A stretch of 64,000 nucleotides of DNA from Nonomuraea sp. PA05 (lineage in GTDB: Bacteria; Actinomycetota; Actinomycetes; Streptosporangiales; Streptosporangiaceae): assembly GCF_008086045.1 (NCBI RefSeq), contig NZ_VSEY01000037.1, forward strand, positions 1 to 64,000, given 5' to 3'. Below, piece after piece: positions 43,148-51,314 of this stretch. Position 1 is the first letter of the stretch. Each line of letters starts with the position of its first letter. The notes below the pieces were generated by a model. That model did no database searches. It was not told the origin of the DNA and saw only the letters and a program-made list of their open reading frames with translations. The translations under genes and the position numbers were made by a program.

Positions 43148-43192
43148 GTCATACCGCCAATCACCTGAACCCCGTATGGTGTGCGGTATGAC
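43148..43192. promoter_or_regulatory. Perfect 10-bp inverted repeat spanning the Lrp / SMP-30 divergent promoter
   Basis: GTCATACCGC (43148-43157) and GCGGTATGAC (43183-43192) are exact complements separated by 25 bases. The right arm covers the ATG of the lactonase gene. Placement between a regulator and its divergent neighbour suggests an Lrp operator; binding is inferred. Confidence 0.7.
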
Positions 43193-44102
43193 GGACACGA
43201 TCCCCACAGAGTTCGAGGTGCTGGACGAGCGGTTCGGCGCGATCGGCGGCGACGACAAGGTCGAGATCCTGCACACCGGCACCCGGTGGGCGGAGGGCCC
43301 GGTGTACTTCCCCGCCGGCCGTTTCCTGGTCTGGAGCGACATCCCCAACGAGCGCATGCTGCGCTGGGACGAGATGACCGGCGCCGTGGGCCCGTTCAGG
43401 CAGCCGTCCGGCTACACCAACGGCAACACGCTCGACCGCGAGGGCCGGCTCATCTCGTGCGAGCAGGGCGAGCGCCGGGTGACCCGCACCGAGCACGACG
43501 GCTCGATCACCGTGATCGCCGACCGGTGGCAGGGCAGGCGCCTCAACAGCCCCAACGACGTGGTGGTCCGCTCCGACGGCTCCATCTGGTTCACCGACCC
43601 GCCGTACGGGATCCTCAGCAACTACGAGGGCGTGGCCGCCGAGCAGGAGATCGACGGCTGCCACGTCTACCGGGCAGACCCGGTGACGGGTGAGGTGCGG
43701 ATCGTGGCCGACGACTTCGTCCGGCCCAACGGCCTGGCCTTCTCCCTCGACGAGCGGCGGCTGTACGTGGCCGACACCAGGGCCAGGCACCTGCGGGTCT
43801 TCGAGGTGGGCGACGACGGCACGCTCGGCGGCGGGAAGGTCTTCGCCGAGGGCGGGGAGCAGGACAACTACGACGGCATGCGGCTCGACGACACCGGCCG
43901 CGTGTGGGTCGCGGCCGGCAAGGCGGTGCTCTGCTACGACCAGGACGGGGCGCTGCTCGGCCGGCTCAGGCTGCCCGAGTTCACGGCCAACCTGGTGTTC
44001 GGCGGGCTCAAGCGCAACCGCTTGTTCATCACGGCCTCGTCCTCGCTGTACTCGCTGATGACCAACGTGACAGGAGCGCGCCCGGTGTGGGCCGGGCGCT
44101 GA
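43188..44102 (+). CDS. SMP-30/gluconolactonase family protein
   Basis: A 304-residue six-bladed beta-propeller hydrolase. EILHTGTRWAEGPVYFPAG has the Glu metal ligand, and the typical NSPNDVVVRSDGSIWFTDPP and RPNGLAFSLDERRLYVADTR motifs give the Asn and Asp ligands. Members hydrolyse sugar lactones or organophosphates. ATG 43188 has no Shine-Dalgarno sequence; TATGGT eight bases upstream could be a -10, so the mRNA may be leaderless. GTG 43176 is an alternative start. Its regulation by the divergent Lrp protein is likely. Confidence 0.9.
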   Translation: MTDTIPTEFEVLDERFGAIGGDDKVEILHTGTRWAEGPVYFPAGRFLVWSDIPNERMLRWDEMTGAVGPFRQPSGYTNGNTLDREGRLISCEQGERRVTRTEHDGSITVIADRWQGRRLNSPNDVVVRSDGSIWFTDPPYGILSNYEGVAAEQEIDGCHVYRADPVTGEVRIVADDFVRPNGLAFSLDERRLYVADTRARHLRVFEVGDDGTLGGGKVFAEGGEQDNYDGMRLDDTGRVWVAAGKAVLCYDQDGALLGRLRLPEFTANLVFGGLKRNRLFITASSSLYSLMTNVTGARPVWAGR

Positions 44103-44137
44103 CGCCTCCCTCCGCGCCCCCGCGGCGGTGGGCCCGG

Positions 44138-44866
44138 CTACTCCCATCGGAACGAGCGAACGGCCAGCCCGCCGAAGACGGCCAGCCCCGCGGCCACCAC
44201 GACCAGATGCAGGAGTTGCGGCGGCTGACCGCCCCAGGTGTCCTTGAGCGCCTGGGCGAACGGCCCGGCCACGGAGAAGTCGCTGACCACGCGCAACGCG
44301 TCCGGCATGACCTCGCGCGGCACCCAGACGCCGCCGAGGAACATCAGCGGGAACATCACCATCGATCCGATACCGGGCGCGGACTTGGCGCTCGGCGCGA
44401 GCGCGGCGATGACCAGCCCGATCGACAGCAGCGCGGCGGTGCCGAGCAGGAACACCAGGACGAACCAGGCCCACTGCCGCGGCGGCGCGGCGCCGAACGC
44501 CAGCCAGCCGGCCACGATCATCACGATCGTGGCCACGGTGCCGACCGCCAGGTTGATCAGGAGCTGCGCCCCCAGCACCCGCGCGGGATGCACGGGCGTG
44601 GTGGACATCCGCCTGAGCACCCCCTGCTGCCGGTACGTGGCCAGCACCGCGGGCAGCACGCTGCACGACAGCGTCAGCAGCGAGAGCAGCACCATCACGC
44701 TCGGCATGTGCGTGTCGACGATCCGCTGGCCGCCCTCCTGCTGCTCGGTGAAGCCGGGGATGCTGAACCCCAGCACGATCAGCAGCCCGACCGGCAGCCC
44801 GATCGTGAACAGCAGCGTCGGCCAGTCCCGCAGGTGCAGCTTGGTCTCCATCACGAGCAGCTTCAT
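44138..44866 (-). CDS. ABC-2 type transporter permease
   Basis: A 242-residue membrane protein with about six helices and an ABC-2 signature near the end (FPLMFLGGVWVPREVMPDAL). With the ATPase just upstream it forms a daunorubicin-type exporter. The start overlaps the ATPase stop by four bases (ATGA). The substrate is unknown; the divergent two-component system may control it. Confidence 0.9.
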   Translation of the reverse strand: MKLLVMETKLHLRDWPTLLFTIGLPVGLLIVLGFSIPGFTEQQEGGQRIVDTHMPSVMVLLSLLTLSCSVLPAVLATYRQQGVLRRMSTTPVHPARVLGAQLLINLAVGTVATIVMIVAGWLAFGAAPPRQWAWFVLVFLLGTAALLSIGLVIAALAPSAKSAPGIGSMVMFPLMFLGGVWVPREVMPDALRVVSDFSVAGPFAQALKDTWGGQPPQLLHLVVVAAGLAVFGGLAVRSFRWE

Positions 44867-45768
44867 GACAGCTTCCTTCCGGTGAGCGCGAGGAACGCGT
44901 CGTCGAGGGTGGCCTGCTCGATGCGCAGGTCCCCGGGGACGACCTGGTGGTGTGCCAGGGCGAGGGTGACGGCGGGGGCCAGGTTCCCCGAGCCGCTGAC
45001 CGTGACGGTCTGGCCGTTCCTGGTGACCTCCCGCACCTCGGGCAGGGCCAGGAGCACGGAGTCGTCGAACGCCGCCGACGGCCGGAAGCTCACCCGCTGC
45101 CCGCCGCCCGCCTGCTCGATGAACCCGGCGGGCGTGTCGGTGGCGACCACCTTGCCGGCGTCGATGAGCGCGAGCCGGTCGCAGAGCCGCTCGGCCTCCT
45201 CCATGAAGTGGGTGACCAGCACGATCGTCACGCCCGTGTCGCGCACCTGCTCGACCAGCTCCCAGGTGTCCCTGCGGGCCTGGGGGTCGAGGCCGGTGGT
45301 CAGCTCGTCGAGCACCGCCACACGCGGCCGGCCGACCAGGGCCAGCGCGACGGACAGCCGCTGGCGCTGCCCGCCGGACAGGTCCTTGAACAGCGTGTCC
45401 CGCTTGGCGGACAGGCCCACCCGCTCCAGCAGCTCCGGCCAGTCGGCGGGGTCGGGGTAGAAGGAGGCGTACAGGTCCATCGCCTCCCAGACCTTGATCT
45501 TGTCGGGCAGCGCGGAGCTCTGGAGCTGCATGCCCAGCACGCGGCGCAGCTCATCCCTGTCGTCGCGCGGGTCCAGCCCGGCCACGCGGATGTGCCCGCC
45601 GTCCCGCTTGCGCAGGCCCGCCACGCACTCGACCGTGGTGGTCTTGCCCGCCCCGTTGGGCCCGAGGATGCCGAAGATCTCGCTCTCGGCCACCTCGAAC
45701 GAGACATCCTCGACCGCCAGGTGCTTCGGGTACTGCTTGCGCAGGTTCCTGACCTCGATGATTTTCAT
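44863..45768 (-). CDS. ABC transporter ATP-binding protein (DrrA-like)
   Basis: A 301-residue ATPase: Walker A GPNGAGKTTT near residue 38, Q-loop MQLQSSALPDK, signature LSGGQRQRLSVAL, Walker B VAVLDELTTGLD, and a C-terminal extension of about 80 residues typical of drug-export ATPases. ATG 45768 is chosen because the homology begins at MKIIEVRNLRKQYP; an upstream codon at 45879 would run into the divergent kinase gene. Pairs with the permease downstream. Confidence 0.93.
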   Translation of the reverse strand: MKIIEVRNLRKQYPKHLAVEDVSFEVAESEIFGILGPNGAGKTTTVECVAGLRKRDGGHIRVAGLDPRDDRDELRRVLGMQLQSSALPDKIKVWEAMDLYASFYPDPADWPELLERVGLSAKRDTLFKDLSGGQRQRLSVALALVGRPRVAVLDELTTGLDPQARRDTWELVEQVRDTGVTIVLVTHFMEEAERLCDRLALIDAGKVVATDTPAGFIEQAGGGQRVSFRPSAAFDDSVLLALPEVREVTRNGQTVTVSGSGNLAPAVTLALAHHQVVPGDLRIEQATLDDAFLALTGRKLS

Positions 45769-45877
45769 GGTCACGACGCTAGGAGCGCGCCGCCTGCCGG
45801 GTAATCCGGCTGGATGCCCGGCAAGGGTGTATCTAGGTGCAGTGTCGGCGCATGCCCGGTTGACGCAGACTGGGGGC

Positions 45878-47305
45878 ATGCTGCGAAGGTACGGTCACGT
45901 CACGACGCTGCTCGCGCTCGTCGTCGTGCAGATCCCCATGATGGGCGTGACAGGGCTCATGCTGCTCCTGTCCTTCGCGCTCGGCATGGTCTTCCTGTTC
46001 CCGCCGCAGACGATGATGGTCAGGGAGCTGGCCGAGCTCAACCGCAGGCTGGTCCGCAACTGGACCGGCATCGAGATCGAGCCGCCGTACCTGCCGGCGC
46101 CTCCGCCGCCGGTCCCGCAGGCCGACGGCATGTACCGCTCGGACCGCACCCTCTACAAGACGCCCCGCGTGCCCGCCTGGAACAATCGCTGGAAGTGGCT
46201 GGTCAGCGACCCGGCGACGTGGCGCGACGAGGTCTGGCTGCTGCTCGACCCGCTGGTGAAGGTGACGCTGGCGCCGCTGCTCCTCCTGCTCCCCGCGCGG
46301 GGCCTGCGCGTGTACGGCCTGTGGAGCAAGAAGCTGCTGGACGCGACCGCCGCCAGCCGCCTGGCCGGCCAGGTCAGCCACCTCACACGCACCCGCCACC
46401 TGGCCGCCGACTCCCAGGCGGCCGAGATGCGCAGGATCGAGCGCGACCTGCACGACGGCACGCAGGCCAGGCTCGTGGCGATCGGCATGACGCTCGGCGC
46501 CGTCGAGCAGCTCGTCGAGAGCGACCCGAAGGCGGCCAAGGCCCTGCTGGCCAAGGCCAGGGACGCCTCCTCGGAGACCCTCACGGAACTGCGCAGGGTC
46601 ATCCGCGGCATCCACCCGCCCGTCCTGGCCGAGCGCGGCCTGGCCGACGCCGTGCGCGCGCTGGCCATGGACAGCCCCCTCGACGTCACCGTGGACGTCA
46701 CCCTGACGCACCGGCCTGAGCCGCCGGTGGAGGCGGCGGTCTACTTCGCGGTCAGCGAGCTGCTGTCGAACGCCGCCAGGCACGGCGACGCCCGCACCGC
46801 GACGGTGGACATCAGCGCCAACGGGGCCGGCCTGCTCGTCAGCGTGAGCGACGACGGCATGGGCGGCGCCGACCCGGGCAAGGGCAGCGGCCTGATCGGC
46901 ATCGAGCGGCGCCTGGCCGCCTTCGACGGCGTCCTCGCCCTGCACAGCCCGCCGGGCGGCCCCACGACCGTCAGCATGGAGCTGCCCAAGGTGCTGCCCG
47001 TGCCGTGGGCGCAGGACCTGTCCAAGCTGCCGCGCTGGAAGTCGATCACGGTCATGGCGCTGTGGGCCACCGCCTGGTGCCCGACGTTCCCCCAGGGGCT
47101 GGTGGCGGGCATCTTCAAGACGTTCGGGGTGCAGGAGAAGACCTGGTTCCTGGCCCTGCACCTGCCGGGCCCCTGGCAGTGGCCGGTGATCCTGGGCATG
47201 ATCGCGCTGGGTGTCATCATGCATGTCATGGCCATCCGCATCCCCGCCTCGCACAACCGCGAGAAATTCATGGCGGAGGCCACCCCGACGAAACCCTGGT
47301 GCTGA
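45878..47305 (+). CDS. Membrane sensor histidine kinase (HisKA_3) with C-terminal helices
   Basis: A 475-residue kinase. The N-terminus has two hydrophobic stretches (LLALVVVQIPMMGVTGLMLL and LLDPLVKVTLAPLLLLLPA), then the dimerisation box RRIERDLHDGTQARLVAIG with phospho-acceptor His near 192, and the ATPase parts ELLSNAARHG and GKGSGLIGIERRL. Unusually, two more hydrophobic segments follow the ATPase domain (SITVMALWATAWCPTFPQGL and WPVILGMIALGVIMHVMAIR). The stop overlaps the response-regulator ATG by one base. Divergent from the ABC exporter genes, a common sensor-exporter arrangement. Confidence 0.9.
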   Translation: MLRRYGHVTTLLALVVVQIPMMGVTGLMLLLSFALGMVFLFPPQTMMVRELAELNRRLVRNWTGIEIEPPYLPAPPPPVPQADGMYRSDRTLYKTPRVPAWNNRWKWLVSDPATWRDEVWLLLDPLVKVTLAPLLLLLPARGLRVYGLWSKKLLDATAASRLAGQVSHLTRTRHLAADSQAAEMRRIERDLHDGTQARLVAIGMTLGAVEQLVESDPKAAKALLAKARDASSETLTELRRVIRGIHPPVLAERGLADAVRALAMDSPLDVTVDVTLTHRPEPPVEAAVYFAVSELLSNAARHGDARTATVDISANGAGLLVSVSDDGMGGADPGKGSGLIGIERRLAAFDGVLALHSPPGGPTTVSMELPKVLPVPWAQDLSKLPRWKSITVMALWATAWCPTFPQGLVAGIFKTFGVQEKTWFLALHLPGPWQWPVILGMIALGVIMHVMAIRIPASHNREKFMAEATPTKPWC

Positions 47306-47955
47306 TGAACCGCGTACTGATCGCCGAAGACCTCTACCTGCTCAGAGACGGCCTGGTGCACCTGCTCCAGGCGCACGGCTTCACGGTGGTCGCGGCCGTG
47401 GAGAGCGGCCCCGAGCTGCTGAAGGGCCTGCTGGAGCTGCGCCCCGACGTGTCCGTCGTGGACGTGCGGCTGCCGCCCACGCACACCGACGAGGGGCTGC
47501 AGGCCGCGCTGGCGGCCAGGAAGCAGCTTCCGGGGCTGCCCGTGCTCGTGCTGTCCCAGCACGTCGAGCAGCTCTACGCGCGCGAGCTGCTCGCCGACGG
47601 CTCGGGCGGGATCGGCTACCTGCTCAAGGACCGGGTCTTCAACGCCGAGCAGTTCGTGGACGCCGTACGCAGGGTCGCCGAGGGCGGCACCGCCATGGAC
47701 CCGGAGGTGATCGCCAAGCTGCTGGCCAGGAACGCCAGGAACGAGCCACTGGCCGCGCTCACGCCGCGCGAGCGCGAGGTGCTGGAGGCGATGGCCGAGG
47801 GACGCTCGAACGCGGCCATTTCGCAGCGGCTCTACCTGAGCGAGAGCGCCGTGGCCAAGCACACGGCCTCCATCTTCGCCAAACTCGGCCTGGCCCCGTC
47901 GGACGACGACAACAGGCGCGTGCTGGCCGTGCTCGCCTACCTCAACAGTCGCTGA
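47305..47955 (+). CDS. NarL/LuxR-family response regulator
   Basis: A 216-residue regulator: receiver domain with acidic pocket EDLYLLRDG and phospho-acceptor Asp near 53 (VVDVRLPPTHTDEG), then the LuxR helix-turn-helix LTPREREVLEAMAEGRSNAA and LYLSESAVAKHTASIFAKLG. Translated by TGATG coupling with the kinase gene. Expected to act on the divergent ABC exporter or on envelope genes elsewhere. Confidence 0.95.
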   Translation: MNRVLIAEDLYLLRDGLVHLLQAHGFTVVAAVESGPELLKGLLELRPDVSVVDVRLPPTHTDEGLQAALAARKQLPGLPVLVLSQHVEQLYARELLADGSGGIGYLLKDRVFNAEQFVDAVRRVAEGGTAMDPEVIAKLLARNARNEPLAALTPREREVLEAMAEGRSNAAISQRLYLSESAVAKHTASIFAKLGLAPSDDDNRRVLAVLAYLNSR

Positions 47956-48036
47956 TCGCCTCCCTGAACCGCCCGGAGTTGTCAGTCGCAGCGGCTATTT
48001 TCATAGAGGCACGGTGCGACGAAGAGGTGGTTTCAG

Positions 48037-49134
48037 GTGAAAATCCGGGTTAACCGTGATGTTCTCGCAGAAGCAGTGGCGTGGGCTGCCCGAATCCTGC
48101 CCAGCCGCCCCGTGGTGCCTGTCCTTTCCGGGCTGCTGCTGGAGGCGGGCGAGGAGCTGACCCTGTCGGCGTTCGACTACGACGTGTCCGCTCGGGCCGC
48201 GATCGACGCCGACGTCGCCGAGGAGGGGCGGGTGCTGATCCCCGGGCGGCTGCTGGCCGAGATCAGCCGCAGCCTGCCCGCCGACGACGTGGAGATCGTC
48301 ACCGAAGGGCCGGAGGCGGTGCTGACCTGCGGGAGCGCCGAGTTCGGGCTCATCACGATGCCGGTCGAGGACTTCCCGACCATGCCGTCCATGCCCGAGA
48401 GCATCGGCGCCATCGGCGGCGGCGTGTTCGCCTCGGCGGTCGGCCAGGTGGCGCCGGCCGCGAGCCGCGACGACACGCTGCCGATGCTCACCGGCATCAG
48501 GGTCGACATCGAGGGCGAGTCGGTGGCGATGGCGGCCACCGACCGCTACCGCATCGCCGCCCGCGACTTCGCCTGGCGCCCGGCCGCCCCCGACGTCGCC
48601 GTCTCGGCCATGGTTCCGGCGCGGGTGCTGGTCGAGGTGGCCAAGTCGCTGCGCGGCGGCGAGGTCTCCATCGCGATGGGCGACGGGGTGGCCGGGTTCG
48701 AGAGCGTCGGGCGCAGCACGACCGTGCGGCTGCTCGACGAGCAGTTCATCGACTACCGCGCCCGGCTGACCGCCGACTGGTCGATCAGGGCCGACGTGGC
48801 GGTGGCGCCGTTCGTCGGGGCGATCAAGCGGGTGGCCCTGGTGGCCGAGCGCAACACCGCGATCCGGCTGTCGTTCAGCCAGGGGCAGGTGCTGATCCAG
48901 GCGGGCGGGGGAGACATCGGGCGCGGCGCCGAGGTGGTCCCGTGCGAGCTGCGCGGCGACGACATCCAGATCGCGTTCCAGTCGCAGTTCCTGCTCGACG
49001 GGCTGACGGGCATCGAGAGCGACCTTGCACGCATCAACATGGAGTCGCCCACCAGGCCCGCCCTCATCCAGGACGTGCCGGGCGACGCCGAGCCGTCCTT
49101 CCGCTACCTCGTCATGTCGCTGCGCCAGACCTGA
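48037..49134 (+). CDS. DNA polymerase III beta-clamp family protein (dnaN paralogue)
   Basis: A 365-residue sliding-clamp protein with the three clamp domains: MKIRVNRDVLAEAVAWAARI at the start, LPMLTGIRVDIEGESVAMAA-type middle and RYLVMSLRQT at the end. The clamp C-terminus, normally reading M-P-[VM]-R, is M-S-L-R here. It is not next to dnaA, recF or gyrB but between a response regulator and a MarR gene, so it is probably a second clamp rather than the main replicative one. GTG start at 48037. A role in repair or specialised synthesis is possible; the paralogue status is inferred. Confidence 0.85.
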   Translation: MKIRVNRDVLAEAVAWAARILPSRPVVPVLSGLLLEAGEELTLSAFDYDVSARAAIDADVAEEGRVLIPGRLLAEISRSLPADDVEIVTEGPEAVLTCGSAEFGLITMPVEDFPTMPSMPESIGAIGGGVFASAVGQVAPAASRDDTLPMLTGIRVDIEGESVAMAATDRYRIAARDFAWRPAAPDVAVSAMVPARVLVEVAKSLRGGEVSIAMGDGVAGFESVGRSTTVRLLDEQFIDYRARLTADWSIRADVAVAPFVGAIKRVALVAERNTAIRLSFSQGQVLIQAGGGDIGRGAEVVPCELRGDDIQIAFQSQFLLDGLTGIESDLARINMESPTRPALIQDVPGDAEPSFRYLVMSLRQT

Positions 49135-49145
49135 TCACCTCATCC

Positions 49146-49598
49146 TCATGAGCCGGTCTGACGCCGCACGACCAGCGTGAAGACCCGCTTGAAAGCCGCG
49201 TACGCCTCCTCGCCCACGGCCTCGGCGTGCGCGGCCTCCATCTCGGCGAGGACGGCGTCCGACTTGGCCATGTGGTCGAGCCCCTTCGCGGTCGGCACGA
49301 TCAGCTTGGCCCGCCGGTCGGCCGGGTCGGGCTGCCGCTCCACGTAGCCGAGCGCCACCAGCTCGTCCACCAGCGTGCCGATCACCTGCTTGTGCTGGCC
49401 CGACTGCGCGGCCAGGTCGGTGGCCCGGCTGCCCTCCTCATCCAGGTAGGCCAGGACGGCTCCGTGCCGGGGCCGCACCTCGGGATGCCCCTGCTCGCTC
49501 AGCTTCGTGAACAGCTCCCGCTGGAGGCTGAAGAGCGTCCGGCTGGACAGGATGCCGAGGTCCGGCTCCTCCTGCTTGCGTTGGCTCCTGCGCACCAC
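49146..49598 (-). CDS. MarR-family transcriptional regulator
   Basis: A 150-residue winged-helix repressor. Core: RHGAVLAYLDEEGSRATDLA, SGQHKQVIGTLVDELVALGY with recognition helix, and the wing VERQPDPADRRAKLIVPTAK, where the D-R-R motif is the MarR hallmark. Divergent from an NmrA-like gene; two AGTCACT repeats lie in the 97-base gap. It likely represses itself and that gene in response to a small ligand. Confidence 0.93.
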   Translation of the reverse strand: MVRRSQRKQEEPDLGILSSRTLFSLQRELFTKLSEQGHPEVRPRHGAVLAYLDEEGSRATDLAAQSGQHKQVIGTLVDELVALGYVERQPDPADRRAKLIVPTAKGLDHMAKSDAVLAEMEAAHAEAVGEEAYAAFKRVFTLVVRRQTGS

Positions 49599-49609
49599 AC
49601 ACTCCCAGT

Positions 49610-49637
49610 TTAGTCACTAATCTTGATAGTCACTGAT
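49610..49637. promoter_or_regulatory. Repeated AGTCACT operator motif in the MarR / NmrA promoter
   Basis: TTAGTCACTAA (49610-49620) is a perfect palindrome around C; a second AGTCACT centre follows 16 bases later (TAGTCACTGA). They overlap a possible -35 TTGATA (49623-49628), and TATATT at 49644 could be the -10 of the NmrA gene. This AT-rich patch stands out against the GC-rich surroundings. MarR binding is inferred. Confidence 0.6.
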
Positions 49638-49695
49638 TCTTACTATATTCTCTGAGGCATGACATCCGCGTGTCCGCGGAGGAAGGGACTCTGTC

Positions 49696-50553
49696 ATGAC
49701 CATCCTGATCACCGGTGCGGGCGGCACCGTCTCGCGCGCCGTGCTGCGCTCCCTCGAAAGCTCTCCTGGAGGCGCCGCCGACGTGCGGGTGCTGGTGCGC
49801 GACCCGGCCAAGGCGCCGTCAGGCGTGCAGATCGCGGTCGGCGACCTCGACGAGCCGGGGACGCTGGAGGAGGCGTTCCGCGGGGTGCGCGCGTTGTGGC
49901 TGCTGACCGCCATGGGGCCGCTCGCGCCGCACCGCAGCATGAACGCCGTCTGGGCGGCGCGGCAGGCGGGAGTGGAGCACGTGGTGCGCATGTCGGCCAT
50001 CGGCGCCGCGCACGACGCCCCCACGCGCAACGGCCGCCTGCACGCCCTGTCGGACGTGGAACTGGCGGCCTCCGGCCTCGACTGGACCATCGTGCGCCCG
50101 GCCTTCTTCATGCAGAACCTTTTCGGCTCGGTCAACGGCGACACCCTGTACGGCGCGCTGGGCGAGGGCAGGATCGGCATGGTCGACGTGCGCGACATCG
50201 GCGACTTCGCGGCCGAGGTCCTGCGCGCGCCCACGCGGCACCGGGGCGCCACCTACACTCTCACGGGCCCGGCCAGCATCTCGCTGAGCACGGTGGCCGC
50301 AGACCTGTCGCAGGTGTACGGCACGCCGATCACCTATCAGCCGGTGCCCGTGGAGGCCGGCGTGCGCTCGATGCTGGAGGCGGGCATGCCCGAATGGGAC
50401 GCCAAGGTCACGGGGGAGTACCTGACGGCGTACTCGAAGGGCTGGGGCGACTACACGACCCAGGACTTCGAGAAGGTGATGGGCCGCCCGGCGAGGTCGT
50501 TCGACGCCTTCGCGCGCGACCACGCCGAGCAGGTGAGGCCTACGACTCGGTGA
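49696..50553 (+). CDS. NmrA-like NAD(P)-binding protein (atypical SDR)
   Basis: A 285-residue Rossmann-fold protein. TILITGAGGTVSRAVLRSLE is the dinucleotide-binding motif (G-x-x-G-x-x-S/G variant); LDWTIVRPAFFMQNLFGS is the atypical-SDR segment of NmrA/QOR2-type proteins that sense or use NAD(P)H and quinones. GGAGGAAGG lies upstream of ATG 49696. Its 3' end overlaps the convergent FadR-family gene by 14 bases. Likely induced when the divergent MarR releases its operators. Confidence 0.88.
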   Translation: MTILITGAGGTVSRAVLRSLESSPGGAADVRVLVRDPAKAPSGVQIAVGDLDEPGTLEEAFRGVRALWLLTAMGPLAPHRSMNAVWAARQAGVEHVVRMSAIGAAHDAPTRNGRLHALSDVELAASGLDWTIVRPAFFMQNLFGSVNGDTLYGALGEGRIGMVDVRDIGDFAAEVLRAPTRHRGATYTLTGPASISLSTVAADLSQVYGTPITYQPVPVEAGVRSMLEAGMPEWDAKVTGEYLTAYSKGWGDYTTQDFEKVMGRPARSFDAFARDHAEQVRPTTR

Positions 50554-51214
50554 GCGCGATGAGGATGTGCTCCATGCAGGCGTGCCCGGCCCGCTCGGCC
50601 GCCGCCGCGTCACCGGCGGCGATGGCCCTGGCGATCGCGTCGTGCGGGATGTAGCTCTTGTTGAGCGACGTTCCAGCGGCGGTGATGCTGGCCCGCAGCG
50701 CCGCGGAGAAGTCCTCGTACAGGTCGATGAGGACGAGATTGTGGGTGGCGTGCGCGACGGCCATGTGGAAGGCCAGGTCGGCCTCGACGAAGAAGTCGGG
50801 GTCGTCGAGCTCCCAGGCCCGCTCACGCTCGGCCAGCGCGGCCTCGATGCGCCTGATGTCCTCCTCGTTGCGCCGGGTGGCGGCCAGGCGGGCCGACTCC
50901 ACCTCCAGCGCGCGGCGGACTTCGAGAATCTCGAGCTGCTCGGCCTGGCGCAGCCGCCGGAGCATCGCTCCGGACAGCTCGCTGGTCGCGCGGACGTAAG
51001 TGCCGTCCCCCTGACGGCACTCCAGCAGCCCGGCGTGCGTGAGCGCGCGTACGGCCTCACGAACGGTGTTGCGACCCACTCCGAGCTGCTCGGCGAGCAC
51101 GGTCTCGGTCGGAATCTTGCCGTTCATCGGCCACGACCCTGATGTGATCTGCTCCTTGAGCTGATCGATCACCTGGTCGACGAGCGAAGCCCGCTGCGCC
51201 GTACGCAGACTCAC
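50540..51214 (-). CDS. GntR-family regulator, FadR subfamily
   Basis: A 224-residue regulator: N-terminal winged helix (GKIPTETVLAEQLGVGRNTV, REAVRALTHAGLLECRQGDG) and a C-terminal all-helical FCD effector domain (FFVEADLAFHMAVAHATHN, with metal-binding Asp and His residues; HACMEHI). FadR-type repressors respond to organic acids. A perfect 9-bp inverted repeat lies 21 bases upstream of the start, the likely autoregulatory operator. The regulated metabolic genes are not evident nearby. Confidence 0.92.
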   Translation of the reverse strand: MSLRTAQRASLVDQVIDQLKEQITSGSWPMNGKIPTETVLAEQLGVGRNTVREAVRALTHAGLLECRQGDGTYVRATSELSGAMLRRLRQAEQLEILEVRRALEVESARLAATRRNEEDIRRIEAALAERERAWELDDPDFFVEADLAFHMAVAHATHNLVLIDLYEDFSAALRASITAAGTSLNKSYIPHDAIARAIAAGDAAAAERAGHACMEHILIALTES

Positions 51215-51234
51215 AGTCCGCCTCCTCCGGGGAA

Positions 51235-51263
51235 ACCAGTCATCCTATGAGTCAATGACTGGT
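51235..51263. promoter_or_regulatory. Perfect inverted repeat upstream of the FadR-type gene
   Basis: ACCAGTCAT and ATGACTGGT are exact complements separated by 11 bases (CCTATGAGTCA). They lie just upstream of the minus-strand start at 51214. FadR-family sites typically contain T-G-G-T / A-C-C-A half sites, present here. Binding is inferred. Confidence 0.7.
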
Positions 51264-51314
51264 AGACCCTAATTATTCCAGACTCAAAACACCAAATCTG
51301 GAGCTCCCGGAGGT

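Noticed and set aside
48037..49134. dnaN as a marker of oriC inside the window
   Set aside because: No dnaA, recF, gyrB or dense AT-rich origin region next to it.
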